From Trinickia dinghuensis (lineage in GTDB: Bacteria > Pseudomonadota > Gammaproteobacteria > Burkholderiales > Burkholderiaceae): DNA of 64,000 nucleotides. Below the pieces are notes generated by a model, which saw only the letters and a program-made list of their open reading frames with translations, was not told the origin of the DNA and did no database searches. The position numbers and the translations under genes are program-made. The stretch is taken from NCBI RefSeq assembly GCF_003367175.1, contig NZ_QRGA01000012.1, positions 87,207-151,206 on the forward strand, in the 5' to 3' direction. Positions 1 through 9,116 of this stretch are shown one piece after another (within the stretch, counting starts at the first letter, position 1; each line of letters opens with the position of its first letter).

Positions 1-1831
1 GATCGGGCCACGATCCCTCCGTGGCGTCGTGCCATGCAGACCAAGCGAGGAACGCAACCTTCGAAGGACGATAGCCGAAGCGCAGCAGGTAATAGAGGTT
101 GAAGTCCTGCAATTCGTAAGGCCCGACCGTGTCCTCGGTTCTTTGAATCTCGCCCGCCTGGCCGCCCGGAATCAGCTCGGGGCTGATCTCGGTATCGAGC
201 ACGTCGAGCAAGACGTCGCTAGCTTCAGCGCTGAGCGTGCCCCATTGCGCGCTGCGGCGGATCAAGTATTGAATCAGCGTTTTCGGCACGCTCGCGTTCA
301 CGCCGTAGTGCGACATCTGATCGCCGACACCGTAGGTGCACCAGCCGAGCGCCAGTTCGCTGAGGTCGCCGGTACCCACCACCAGCGCGCCATATTGGTT
401 CGCCATCCTAAACAAATGACTCGTCCGCTCGCCGGCCTGCACGTTCTCGAACGTGACGTCGTGGACGGGTTCGCCGTTCGCGTAGGGGTGGCCAATATCC
501 TCGAGCATGCGCAGACAGCTTGGGCGGATGTCGATTTCGCGCGCTTCGCATCCGAGTGCCGCTACCAGGCGACGAGCTTGGCCGAGCGTGCGTTCACTCG
601 TGCCGAAGCCGGGCAAGATGCAGGCGATGACGGCCGTGCTCGGCAAGTTCAACGCTGCCACGGCGCGCATGCAAACGAGCAGCGCTTGAGTCGAGTCGAG
701 GCCACCCGATACGCCGATCACGAGCCGCGCGATCTTGGCCGAGCGCATCCGCGTAACGAGCCCTTGAACTTGGATGTCGTAGATCTCGCGGCAGCGCTCG
801 TCTCGGCGTGCGGGATTCGACGGCACATAGGGGAAGCGCTCGTAGGTGCGCTCGAGCGGAAGACGAATCGTGCGCGGCAAGACCGCGGGCACGGCGATCG
901 TGCGGAATCGCGCGCATTGAGCGCGATGGGCATCTGCCGAATCGCCGAACGTCGTTTGGCGCATGCGTTCGCTGATCAGACGGTCGAGATCGATGTCGGC
1001 CACGATGCATTGAGACGCGTCGAGAAAGCGCTTCGTCTCGGCAAGTGCATTGCCGTTCTCGTAGACGATGCCGTGGCCGTCCCAGGCTAGGTCCGTCGTC
1101 GATTCGCCATAGCCGGCCGCGCTGTAGGCGTAGGCGGCCAGACATCGCGCCGATTGGCCGCCGACGAGTTCGCGCCGGAAGTCAGCCTTGCCGACGGTGA
1201 CGTTGGAGGCCGACAGGTTCAGCAGGACCGTCGCCCCGGCCAATGCCGCGAACGACGAAGGAGGGACGGGCACCCACAAGTCCTCACAGATTTCGACGTG
1301 AAACGTCAGCATCGGCTGCTGCTCGAAACGAAACAGCAATGCGCTGCCGCAGGGGATATCGGTTTGCCCCAGCAAGGAGATCGAATCCCGTATCAGCCGG
1401 TCGCCGCGGGCGAACTGCCTCGGCTCGTAAAACTCCCGGTAGTTCGGTAGATACGTCTTCGGCACGATGCCAAGTATCCGTCCGCGATGGACGACGGCCG
1501 CGCAATTGAAAAGCTGGCTGTCGATTTCGAGTGGCAAGCCCACGGCGCAGACCGATTCGACGTCGAGGGAAGCGGAGACCACATCGGCGAGGGCAGCTAA
1601 GCATGCGTCGAGCAGCGCGCGCTGATGGAAGAGATCGTCGCAGGCGTAGGCCGAAAGGCCCAGTTCGGGAAATACGGTCACCGCGGCGTGGCGCGAATCG
1701 GCCTCCCGCAGCAGGGCGATCGTTTCCTTGGCGTTCGACGCCGGATCGGCAACGTGCGTACGCGGCACGGCCACGGCGATGCGGGCGAAGTTGTGGCGGT
1801 ACAAGTTGAAGAAGCTCGGCACATCGGTCAT
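1..1831 (-). CDS. nadE: Glutamine-dependent NAD+ synthetase, C-terminus cut by window edge
   Basis: Makes NAD+ from nicotinate adenine dinucleotide, ATP and glutamine in the cytosol. The frame is open from the start to base 1, showing about 610 residues; the family is usually 650-700, so roughly the last 80 residues lie outside the window. The N-terminal nitrilase-type glutaminase domain has its triad as E56 (VFPELG), K125 (PKTYLP) and C182 (EICEDLW). The synthetase domain has the PP-loop SGGLDS at 375-380. ATG 1831 is preferred because a GAGG lies 9 nt upstream; an in-frame ATG at 1840 directly abuts that GAGG and is less likely. It stands alone on the minus strand, divergent from the hipBA region. 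Family assignment is certain. Confidence 0.95.
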   Translation of the reverse strand, partial: MTDVPSFFNLYRHNFARIAVAVPRTHVADPASNAKETIALLREADSRHAAVTVFPELGLSAYACDDLFHQRALLDACLAALADVVSASLDVESVCAVGLPLEIDSQLFNCAAVVHRGRILGIVPKTYLPNYREFYEPRQFARGDRLIRDSISLLGQTDIPCGSALLFRFEQQPMLTFHVEICEDLWVPVPPSSFAALAGATVLLNLSASNVTVGKADFRRELVGGQSARCLAAYAYSAAGYGESTTDLAWDGHGIVYENGNALAETKRFLDASQCIVADIDLDRLISERMRQTTFGDSADAHRAQCARFRTIAVPAVLPRTIRLPLERTYERFPYVPSNPARRDERCREIYDIQVQGLVTRMRSAKIARLVIGVSGGLDSTQALLVCMRAVAALNLPSTAVIACILPGFGTSERTLGQARRLVAALGCEAREIDIRPSCLRMLEDIGHPYANGEPVHDVTFENVQAGERTSHLFRMANQYGALVVGTGDLSELALGWCTYGVGDQMSHYGVNASVPKTLIQYLIRRSAQWGTLSAEASDVLLDVLDTEISPELIPGGQAGEIQRTEDTVGPYELQDFNLYYLLRFGYRPSKVAFLAWSAWHDATEGSWPD

Positions 1832-2116
1832 GACAATCATCCTCGGAGGGCGTTTTTTCGGACACGGCCGGTGCCCAATGCTGTATTCATACCAGATCGT
1901 CGCGCGAGCCATAGTGGAATTCGGGCGGCGGCCCGTGCGGAATGCTATTTCGAGAGGGGCAATTTTCGAGAGGGTCGATTTATCTGCACGGTGACAAAGT
2001 GAAGCGTGCGCAGCAGACGGCGAGCGCTTTCAGCGCAGCTGTATGTAAGGCGCCATCGGCGCCCACCCAGTCGCTTTATTTCTCCGATCGGAATTGGCGC
2101 TGGGAGACGTGCTTGG
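1832..2116. other. Intergenic region upstream of nadE and hipBA
   Basis: No convincing gene. It contains an 11-bp direct repeat TTTCGAGAGGG at 1948-1958 and 1964-1974 (16-bp spacing), a short hairpin GGCGCC-ATC-GGCGCC at 2049-2063, and an isolated CCGATCGG at 2084-2091 that resembles the core of the operator sites further right but is out of phase with them. The nadE promoter should lie at the left end. The rest shows nothing recognisable. Confidence 0.4.
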
Positions 2117-2283
2117 TACCCAAACGGATACGAAGCGCCCTTGGCCAGTGATCTTGGTTTAAATTCGTACCCGATCGGATACGAATCACTCGAAACGCGC
2201 CGACTTCCTCCTTCTTCGTACCCGTTCGGGACTTTTTCATCGGATACCCGCCGCCTTTCTGCTAGGATGTACCCGATCGGGTA
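2117..2283. promoter_or_regulatory. Array of four HipB-type operators at exact 51-bp spacing
   Basis: Four 14-bp sites with consensus TACCCGATCGGRTA occur at 2117-2130 (TACCCAAACGGATA), 2168-2181 (TACCCGATCGGATA), 2219-2232 (TACCCGTTCGGGAC) and 2270-2283 (TACCCGATCGGGTA). Sites 2 and 4 extend outward with TCG and CGA flanks. Centre-to-centre distance is 51 bp each time, close to five helical turns, while the sequence between sites is not conserved. The pattern resembles the E. coli HipB operator (TATCC-N8-GGATA), which also occurs in several copies before hipBA. The last site ends 18 bp before the hipB start. Autorepression by HipB, possibly with DNA wrapping, is inferred. Confidence 0.75.
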
Positions 2284-2301
2284 CGAACAGAAGGGCCACC
2301 T

Positions 2302-2589
2302 GTGGACCAATCGGATTTCCCCATATCGGACGTTGCGGCGCTTGGCAACATTGTTCGCGCTACACGCATCGCGCAGGGGCTCACGCGTGATGACCTAGTT
2401 AACGCCACGGGGCTGTCGCCCAAATTCATTACGCACGTGGAGTCTGGAAAGCCAACAGCCCAGATAGGCAAGGTGTTCGTCTTGCTCTCCGAGTTGGGCA
2501 TCATGCTCCATGCTCAGACATCGGTCGCTATTTCGGCCAAGACAGCGGAGCAGGCCCGCCGCAAGCGTAGGAGCCCGAATGCCGATTAG
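2302..2589 (+). CDS. hipB: HipB-like antitoxin, XRE-family DNA-binding protein
   Basis: A 95-residue helix-turn-helix protein (Cro/C1 type). The HTH lies at about residues 13-58, with GLTRDDLVNATGLSPKFITHV as helices 2-3 and the typical ESGKPTAQIGKVFVLLSELG continuation. As the antitoxin of a HipBA pair it should bind HipA and repress the operon through the operators just upstream. The start is GTG at 2302 with AGAAGGG six bases upstream. It overlaps hipA by 11 bp, the usual translational coupling of such pairs. The C-terminus is Lys/Arg-rich. Confidence 0.88.
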   Translation: MDQSDFPISDVAALGNIVRATRIAQGLTRDDLVNATGLSPKFITHVESGKPTAQIGKVFVLLSELGIMLHAQTSVAISAKTAEQARRKRRSPNAD

Positions 2590-3871
2590 GGAACTGGTAG
2601 CGTGGGCCAATGGCGAGCGCATGGGGGTAGTCGCAGACAACGACGACATCTGGTCGTTCACGTACGACCCGCAATGGCTCGCTTCCAAAAGCGCCTTCCC
2701 AATGTCGCCGGCTTTCCCGCTGCGGCAGGAGCCGTTTATCGACGGTTCGAGCAATCGTCCTGTGCAATGGTTCTTCGATAACCTGCTTCCCGAGGAGGGC
2801 ATGCGCCAAGCGCTCGCACGCGAGGCGAAAATCGATGGGAGCGATGCCTGGGGCCTCCTCGGTTACTACGGTCGGGAATCGGCTGGCGCGCTCACGCTGC
2901 TCGCGCCCGACGAAAATGAACCTCCTGGCGCATTGCGGCCGCTGTCTTTTGCCGATCTTGAGACGCGGATCATCGAGATGCCGCACCGGCCTCTGACCGC
3001 TGACGCGCCCAAACGCATGTCGGCGGCAGGGGCACAGCCCAAGCTCCTCGTGACGATGCGTGGCCAGCCGCCCGTCTGCGAGCTCTTTGAACCGGAAGGC
3101 AGTGCACCCTCGATGCAACTGCTCAAGCCGGACTCACGCTCTGCAGGCTATCCCCACTCTGCGATAAACGAGTTCTTCTGTATGCGACTTGCGCGGGCCG
3201 TGGCATTGCCCGTACCCGCGACGCACTTCGTACGTGTCCCGACACCGTGCTACATCGTCGACCGATTCGACCGGGATACGACGGCGCAGCCAACCCGACG
3301 ACTGCACGTCATTGATGCCGCGCAGTTGCTGAACTTCTCGAAGGACTACAAATACGACGGCGCCAACGCGCAGAGGCTACGAGAGGCCATAGACCGAACA
3401 AGTACCCGGGCAAACACCCGACTGGAGATTTTCCGGTGGGCCGTCTTCAACGTGCTTGTCGGTAACGGCGACGCGCACCTGAAGAATCTTTCGTTTTTCG
3501 TGACGCCGCTCGGCTATAGGCTGGCACCGTTCTACGACATCGTCAGCACGGTCGTGTACCACACCAGGACGTATCAGCCGGAGCGTGCAGACCAGTGGCC
3601 GAACTGTGAATTGACCATGCAGGTGGGCGCCGCTAGGCATTTTGCCGATATTTCAAGACAGAACATGTTGAAGCTGGCGGAAGAACTCGGGCTCCCAGGA
3701 AGGGGCGCCGAACGCCTCCTCGACGAGATGCTGGAAGTGTTCCGTGCACGCGTGGATGAGACATTCGAAGCGGTCGTGAACATTGCGACGCCAGACGCGG
3801 GAGAGATGCGCCTGCTGAACTCGATACGCGTAATGCCGATTGCTGAAATGTCTCGGGCGCTCACTCGCTGA
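2579..3871 (+). CDS. hipA: HipA-like serine/threonine kinase toxin
   Basis: A 430-residue HipA-family kinase, close to the 440 of E. coli HipA, which phosphorylates glutamyl-tRNA synthetase and induces dormancy; the target here is unknown. Visible marks are an N-terminal HipA domain (about 1-110), the Gly-rich SAAGAQPKL segment, K183 in LLKP, the catalytic loop GNGDAHLKN with D298 and N303, and the metal-binding FYDI with D320. All key kinase residues are present, so an active toxin is likely. ATG 2579 is chosen because it overlaps the hipB stop; upstream in-frame starts would lie inside hipB. No third gene follows: the next gene is convergent 50 bp away. Confidence 0.9.
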   Translation: MPIRELVAWANGERMGVVADNDDIWSFTYDPQWLASKSAFPMSPAFPLRQEPFIDGSSNRPVQWFFDNLLPEEGMRQALAREAKIDGSDAWGLLGYYGRESAGALTLLAPDENEPPGALRPLSFADLETRIIEMPHRPLTADAPKRMSAAGAQPKLLVTMRGQPPVCELFEPEGSAPSMQLLKPDSRSAGYPHSAINEFFCMRLARAVALPVPATHFVRVPTPCYIVDRFDRDTTAQPTRRLHVIDAAQLLNFSKDYKYDGANAQRLREAIDRTSTRANTRLEIFRWAVFNVLVGNGDAHLKNLSFFVTPLGYRLAPFYDIVSTVVYHTRTYQPERADQWPNCELTMQVGAARHFADISRQNMLKLAEELGLPGRGAERLLDEMLEVFRARVDETFEAVVNIATPDAGEMRLLNSIRVMPIAEMSRALTR

Positions 3872-3921
3872 GGCAAGAGGCACCTAGCGACATCAACCAG
3901 TACATCATCGGCTTCTACGAG

Positions 3922-5031
3922 TTACTCAGTCTTCGCATTCAGTACCGACGACTCCCTCACGACGAGTTGCGGTACGGGCGGCTCGACCGCTAGCTGTTCC
4001 GCCTTGCCTCCAAGGTGCGCGAACAACAGATCGACCGCAAGCGAGGACACATCATCGAGATGCAGGTCGACAGCGGTCAACGGTGGCCGGCAGCTACGCG
4101 CGCGAACGCCGTCGTAGCGCGTGACGATCTTCATGTCCTGCGGAATACGCAAACCACGCTCGCCGATCGCGCGAACCGCGCCGATGGCGAAGGCATCGAC
4201 CGGTACACAGATCGCGTCCAGTTCCGGGTGCTGTGCGAGCAGGCGTAAACACGCGTCATAGGCAGCTTGCTCGCCACCCGCCTCGTCGACGTGCACCACG
4301 GCCGGATCGATCCCGTGTGCCGAGCAAAACGTCAGATAAGTTGCATGCGCATCGATGTATGAATTGCGCTGCTGCGCACCGATCATCAACGCGATGTGCC
4401 GCGCGCCTTGCGCGAGCAAATGTGCAAGCAAAAGTTGCGTCGTCGCCGGCGTGTGCAAGTCGATGTACGGCACCGCGTCGTCTCCCGGGGCGCGGCCGAT
4501 ACAGACGATCGGCAATCCTCGGCTTTGCAGCAACGCGACGTTCACGTCGTCTTGGGTCGGCTCGATCACGATCGCACCGTCGATATCGAGTTGCTCGAGC
4601 GGCAGCCGCGCGGTCGACATCGGCGGCACGAGCACGAGCGCGAGACCACGTACCAGCGCGGCAGACGCCGCGACCGCGGCAACCTCCATCAAAAACCCAA
4701 GCCGCGACGCGCCACCCGCGACTTCGAACGGCATCGACGAGATCAGCGCGATCGTTCGCGCTTCGCCGGTGCGCAGCCGCTGCGCGCGCACGTTCGGCCG
4801 GTAGCCGAGCTCGCGTGCAACGGCCTTCACGCGCTCCCGCGTCAGTGCATCGACATAGCCTTTGTCGTTGAGCGCATGCGATACGGTCGTGCGCGATACG
4901 CCGGCTTCGCGGGCGACATCGGCAATGGTCGCGCGACGGGGAATGGGGTGGGGCGTATCGATGGCGTGTGCTCCGGTGCGGGCGTGATCGAGGCGGTGTG
5001 CAAGACCGGCGCGCCCGTTTTGGCGAACGCG
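3922..5031 (-). CDS. LacI-family transcriptional regulator, start unresolved
   Basis: The N-terminal HTH reads TIADVAREAGVSRTTVSHAL followed by the hinge-type ELGYRPNVRAQRLR. The rest is a periplasmic-binding-like ligand domain ending at 3922. The reading frame is open back to 5031, where a TGA precedes it, but between 5031 and the GTG at 4830 (inside the HTH) there is no ATG, GTG or TTG. The true start is therefore either a rare codon (for example ATT at 4944) or is reached through a frameshift in the C-rich tract near 4940-4955. The adjacent frame is open there and reads plausibly. It is divergent from the permease-amidohydrolase cassette, with LacI-like palindromes between them, so it probably regulates that cassette. 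Confidence 0.8.
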   Translation of the reverse strand, partial: RVRQNGRAGLAHRLDHARTGAHAIDTPHPIPRRATIADVAREAGVSRTTVSHALNDKGYVDALTRERVKAVARELGYRPNVRAQRLRTGEARTIALISSMPFEVAGGASRLGFLMEVAAVAASAALVRGLALVLVPPMSTARLPLEQLDIDGAIVIEPTQDDVNVALLQSRGLPIVCIGRAPGDDAVPYIDLHTPATTQLLLAHLLAQGARHIALMIGAQQRNSYIDAHATYLTFCSAHGIDPAVVHVDEAGGEQAAYDACLRLLAQHPELDAICVPVDAFAIGAVRAIGERGLRIPQDMKIVTRYDGVRARSCRPPLTAVDLHLDDVSSLAVDLLFAHLGGKAEQLAVEPPVPQLVVRESSVLNAKTE

Positions 5032-5169
5032 TCAGTGGTCAGCGTAATGATAATGGCTCGGCTTAGAGGGCGGCCAGGCGCAACCGTCTGAGGAAACATT
5101 CCTGCTGATCGGGGTAAACACCCTTGCACTAACCCTTGACGCCGCGATGTTAACAGAAGATTCTTGTCT

Positions 5170-5228
5170 CGAAAATCGATTTGGGAACGCACAAAATTTT
5201 TTTGCTCCTATCCCAAATCGATTTGGGA
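5170..5228. promoter_or_regulatory. Pair of LacI-type operators before the permease gene
   Basis: A perfect 18-bp palindrome TCCCAAATCGATTTGGGA lies at 5211-5228. A second, half-degenerate copy, CGAAAATCGATTTGGGA, lies at 5170-5186. Their ATCGAT centres are 42 bp apart, four helical turns. A central CG in an A/T-flanked palindrome is typical of LacI/GalR operators. Position between the divergent regulator and the NCS2 permease makes the adjacent LacI protein the likely ligand-responsive repressor. Confidence 0.75.
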
Positions 5229-5309
5229 CGATTGAGCGGCTTCGGAAAAAGCCGCCGCCTTTTCGCAACAACCCAGCAGCAGAGCGTCGCACCAGAGGAG
5301 ATTGCCGTC

Positions 5310-6713
5310 ATGTCGAGTCGTAGCAGCTGTGCCTCCCCCCATCCCGTCGACGAGCGCTTGCCGCTCGCGAAACTGATCTTGTTCGGCCTACAGCACGTGC
5401 TCGTCGTCGCGGCATCGCCCATCACGGCCGTGTTTCTCGTCTCGAAGGCCCTCGGCCTTTCGAGCGCGTTGACCGTCGATCTGATCAGCGCGACTTTTCT
5501 CGTCTGCGGGCTCGGCACGCTGGTTCAGTCGTTCGGCGTCTGGCGCTTCGGAGCACGCATGCCCTTCGTCATGGTGCCGGGCGGTGCGCCGGTCGTGATG
5601 TTCGTGATCATCGCGCAGCAAACGAATCTGCGGACGGCCGCCGGGGCCGTCCTGATGAGCGCGCTTTGCTATGTGCTGATCCTGCCGGTGTTCAAGCGCT
5701 GTCTGAAGTACTTCCCGCGCATCGTAATCGGCTCGATCCTGATCCTCGTCGCGGCGAATCTGATCAAGATCTACGGCACCGTCATCGTCGGCCAGCCGGG
5801 CACCCCCGGGTTCGGCAGTCAATTGAACGTCGGGCTCGCACTCGCCACGATCGCGTTCACCGTCGCGTTCGCGAAGATCTTCAAAGGGATGGCCGGCCAG
5901 CTCGCGGTGCTGCTCGGATTGCTGGCCGGGACGGTGCTCGGCGCCGTCATCGGCGTGATGAAGTTCGGCAGCGTCTTTCATGGCGCCGTGCTGGCCGTCC
6001 CCACGCCGCTGCCGTTCGGGATGCCGCACTTCGATATCGTCGCGGCGCTGCCGCTGATCATTTTCAGCATCACGTCGATGGCAGAAGCGACCGGGCAGAC
6101 CATTGCGATCGCCGAGGTGGTCGGCCGCAAGATCGATGCGCACGATGCCGTTCCCCGTACGATTCGCGGCGACGCCCTGATGTCGTTCATCGGCGGGCTG
6201 TTCGGCACCTCGCTGATCATCACGAGCAGCGAGAACATCGGCATCGTCGAAGCAACGGGCGTCCGTTCCCGCTACGTGACGGCATCGGCCGGCGTGCTGC
6301 TCGTGCTCATTGCGCTCTGTGCGCCGCTCGCACGGCTGGCGGATGCCATTCCGGCGCCCGTCGTCGGCGGCACCGCGCTGATCGTGTTCTCGATCATCGG
6401 CGTAATGGGCATCAGTTTGCTGCACGACGTCGACCTGCGCTCGCGCGCAAACATGTACACGCTAGCGAGCGCGCTGACGATGGGGCTCCTGCCGGTGGTC
6501 GTGCCGGGCGTCTATGCGCACTTTCCCAAGACGCTGCAGATCGTGCTGAACAACGGTCTTGCAATGGGTGCGCTGACTGCCGTGCTCGTCAATATCGTGT
6601 TCCACCACCTGAACTTGCGCCGCCCGACGCGCAGCGTCGCATCGACGAAAGCGATCGAAGCAGGGCTTCGCACGACCGCCCACGACGACGAGGCGGCGCC
6701 CTCGGTTCGCTGA
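5310..6713 (+). CDS. NCS2-family nucleobase:cation symporter
   Basis: A 467-residue inner-membrane permease with about 12-14 hydrophobic segments. The NCS2 signature appears as SSENIGIVEATGVRSRYV, with the conserved E-N-x-G and downstream T-G, and an upstream GMPHFDIVAALPLIIFS segment. The family imports uracil, xanthine, urate or related bases with H+ or Na+; the substrate cannot be read here. ATG 5310 has GAGGAG at 5295-5300; the longer frame upstream would run through the operator and is rejected. It is the first gene of a cassette followed 87 bp later by an amidohydrolase, which fits import and then hydrolytic deamination of a heterocycle. Confidence 0.88.
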   Translation: MSSRSSCASPHPVDERLPLAKLILFGLQHVLVVAASPITAVFLVSKALGLSSALTVDLISATFLVCGLGTLVQSFGVWRFGARMPFVMVPGGAPVVMFVIIAQQTNLRTAAGAVLMSALCYVLILPVFKRCLKYFPRIVIGSILILVAANLIKIYGTVIVGQPGTPGFGSQLNVGLALATIAFTVAFAKIFKGMAGQLAVLLGLLAGTVLGAVIGVMKFGSVFHGAVLAVPTPLPFGMPHFDIVAALPLIIFSITSMAEATGQTIAIAEVVGRKIDAHDAVPRTIRGDALMSFIGGLFGTSLIITSSENIGIVEATGVRSRYVTASAGVLLVLIALCAPLARLADAIPAPVVGGTALIVFSIIGVMGISLLHDVDLRSRANMYTLASALTMGLLPVVVPGVYAHFPKTLQIVLNNGLAMGALTAVLVNIVFHHLNLRRPTRSVASTKAIEAGLRTTAHDDEAAPSVR

Positions 6714-6800
6714 GCGCCGGGCCATATTCATCGGCAACGAACCAATCGAAGCAATCCGTTCACCGCTCATCAAGATCTAAGATCCCGACACGGAAACATC

Positions 6801-8345
6801 ATGCCTTATCCGCTTCAGGCCTCGAACGGCCTACACGATCTCTCACCGGACGATTTCCCTCGCGGCCCGATGCTGCTCGCACCCGAGCACGTACTGCTGG
6901 CCGATGGGCCGGCGCGCGGCTATGGCGTTGTCGTTGAGAACGACAAATTCGCGTTCGTCGCGCCGCTCGACGCCGCGATGGCGGCCTATCCTCATCTGAA
7001 GCCCAAGCGCTTGCCGGGCAAGCTGCTCATGCCGGGCTTCATCGACACGCATCACCACCTGACCCAGTCGTTCGGCAAGGCGCTCGCGTTCGGCGAACCG
7101 TCCGAGATATTCAAGCGCATCTGGGTGCCGCTGGAACGTTGCCTTGACGAACGCTTGCTTTACATGAGCGCGAAGCTTGCCGCGCTCGAAGCATTGCGGG
7201 GCGGTTTCACGACTGTCTGCGATGCGGGCACGCGCGCGGACGACGGCGGTGCGGCAATCGCGGCCGCTGCCCATGAGACCGGCGTGCGCTGCGTGCTCGG
7301 GCTCATCTGCAACAACCTCGGCAGCAACGGTGCAATCGCAATCGACCGTGCACGGATCGAAGACCTGGCGAGCGCGCATCTTGCCCAGTGGGAACACGAT
7401 GCACTCGTGTATCCGTCGCTCGCGGTTTCCGTGCCCGAGGCCGCATCCGACGACGTCCTGCATGCGGTCGCCTCCCTATGCGCCGAGAGCGGCAGCGTGT
7501 TCCAGACGCACGCGAACGAACATCTTGCATCGGTAGAGCGCTCGCTGGTTGCGCGCAAAATGCGCCCGATCGAGCATCTGCATCACGTCCGCGCGCTCAA
7601 TGCACACACGCTGATCGCGCACGCGACGCTTGTCACGCCGCTTGAACTGAACATGCTGGCGAATACCGGCGCCGCGGTCGCGTACAACCCTGTGGCAAGC
7701 CAGTGGAAGGGAAATGCGGTCGCGCCCGCCTTGCAGATGAGCGCGCTCGGCATTCGTCTCGGGCTCGGGACCGACGGCACGCGCAGCGACGGGTTTCGTC
7801 TGATCGATGCCGCGGAAGCTTCGCAGCGGATCGCGTTCGGTCTGACGAGCGGCGATGCATCGTGCGGTGGCGGTGAGCTATGGTTGAAGCAGGCGTTCGC
7901 CGGTTCGGCCGACGTGCTTGGCCTGTCTGCCAAGATCGGGGCAATCGCGACCGGGTACGCGGCAGACTTCCTGCTTGTCGACGTGGACGTGCCCGAAATG
8001 AAGCCGTCCTGGAACCTCGGCTGGGAACTCGTCCGCCTCGCGAACCGCGACCAGATCGTTGCCGTGTTCGTCGGCGGCAGGCTGCGGCTGTGGCACGGCT
8101 GGCCGCTCGATTGGGATGCGCGCGGCTTCCTGCGCGAGATCGACGCGGCGGCCGCGGAAGCGGTTGCGCGTGCTCCGATCGTGCGCGTGCATCGCGACGA
8201 AGCCCAGCGGGCCTACGATGAGCAGCAGGCTCGCCCAGCGGCATCTGCCGCCGCGCTCGCAACGGAGGCGTTCGCCGTTGCGAATGCGAGCGGCGGCTTG
8301 CCCACAATCCATGCAGTTGCCGGTTCTAGCGGAGGAGCGCTGTGA
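6801..8345 (+). CDS. Amidohydrolase-superfamily deaminase (ATZ/TRZ-guanine deaminase group)
   Basis: A 514-residue metal-dependent hydrolase. Metal ligands are visible: PGFIDTHHH with H84 and H86, QTHANEH with H237, IAHAT with H274 and GTDG with D325. These match the mononuclear cytosine/guanine deaminase and chlorohydrolase group. N- and C-terminal strands (residues 25-75 and 385-425) form the usual composite beta-sandwich. The tail beyond about residue 430 is longer than in GuaD (about 440) and Ala-rich. It follows a nucleobase-type permease and overlaps the next gene by 4 bp (GTGA), so it probably acts on the imported base. The exact substrate is unknown; guanine deaminase is only one option. 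Confidence 0.85.
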   Translation: MPYPLQASNGLHDLSPDDFPRGPMLLAPEHVLLADGPARGYGVVVENDKFAFVAPLDAAMAAYPHLKPKRLPGKLLMPGFIDTHHHLTQSFGKALAFGEPSEIFKRIWVPLERCLDERLLYMSAKLAALEALRGGFTTVCDAGTRADDGGAAIAAAAHETGVRCVLGLICNNLGSNGAIAIDRARIEDLASAHLAQWEHDALVYPSLAVSVPEAASDDVLHAVASLCAESGSVFQTHANEHLASVERSLVARKMRPIEHLHHVRALNAHTLIAHATLVTPLELNMLANTGAAVAYNPVASQWKGNAVAPALQMSALGIRLGLGTDGTRSDGFRLIDAAEASQRIAFGLTSGDASCGGGELWLKQAFAGSADVLGLSAKIGAIATGYAADFLLVDVDVPEMKPSWNLGWELVRLANRDQIVAVFVGGRLRLWHGWPLDWDARGFLREIDAAAAEAVARAPIVRVHRDEAQRAYDEQQARPAASAAALATEAFAVANASGGLPTIHAVAGSSGGAL

Positions 8346-9058
8346 GTCTTACGACATTTCTTTTGCTAGCGTTGGTCGTCGTCGTCGCATCGTTCGTTCA
8401 AGGGGCCGTCGGCGTCGGATTCGCGCTGATCGTCGCGCCGATCGCCAGTCTGGTTGCACCGGCCATGGTGCCCGTGTCGCTGCTCATTCTGATGGTGCCG
8501 CTGAACCTCTACGTCTCGTGGCGCGAGCGTCCCGCCGTCGATTCGGGCGGGACACTGTGGATCACGCTCGGGCGTATCGCCGGTGCCGTAGGCGGCGTTT
8601 GGATCTTGAGCCGGCTCTCCGCGCACAACCTGAATCTGCTGATCGGTATCTTCACGATCGTCGCGGCGGCCGCCACCCTGTATGCACCGTCGTTCACGCC
8701 GGGGCGCAACGTCTTCGTGCTCGCCGGCGCGGTGACCGGGATCACCGAGACCGCGACCGGCATCGGCGGACCGGCGCTCGCGATGGTGTTTCAACATCAC
8801 AAACCGCCGGCACTGCGCTCGACGATCGCCCTGTGCTTTGCGATCGGAGAAGTCGTGTCGCTCGTGTTCTTCTGCTGGTCAGGGCGAGTGCGGATGACGA
8901 CGGTCGAGCCCGCGCTCGCGCTGATTCCCGCCGTGGCGCTGGGTGTGCTGCTCAGCCGCGTCGTGCATCAGCACACCGAAGGCGGGCGGCTGCGTATCGC
9001 GGTGATGGTGTTCGCCATCGTGTCCGGCGCACTGATCTTGATCCAAACCCTCGCATAG
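8342..9058 (+). CDS. TauE/SafE-family membrane permease
   Basis: A 238-residue inner-membrane protein with seven to eight hydrophobic segments arranged as two similar halves. The first repeat starts FVQGAVGVGFALIVAPI and the second GAVTGITETATGIGGPALAM, the Gly-rich motif typical of TauE/SafE (DUF81) sulfite, sulfoacetate or organic-anion exporters. The start is GTG 8342, overlapping the amidohydrolase stop, so translation is probably coupled. In this cassette it may export a product of the hydrolase reaction; that role is inference. Confidence 0.82.
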   Translation: MSLTTFLLLALVVVVASFVQGAVGVGFALIVAPIASLVAPAMVPVSLLILMVPLNLYVSWRERPAVDSGGTLWITLGRIAGAVGGVWILSRLSAHNLNLLIGIFTIVAAAATLYAPSFTPGRNVFVLAGAVTGITETATGIGGPALAMVFQHHKPPALRSTIALCFAIGEVVSLVFFCWSGRVRMTTVEPALALIPAVALGVLLSRVVHQHTEGGRLRIAVMVFAIVSGALILIQTLA

Positions 9059-9116
9059 CGCCGCGCGCGCAAGCGTCTTCGTTAGTCGTTGTTCTCTTCG
9101 TTCCATTGAGGAAGAA

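Noticed and set aside
5388..6425. Minus-strand open frame opposite the NCS2 permease
   Set aside because: Composition (Asp/Arg/His runs) is typical of the reverse strand of a membrane-protein gene; no start signal.
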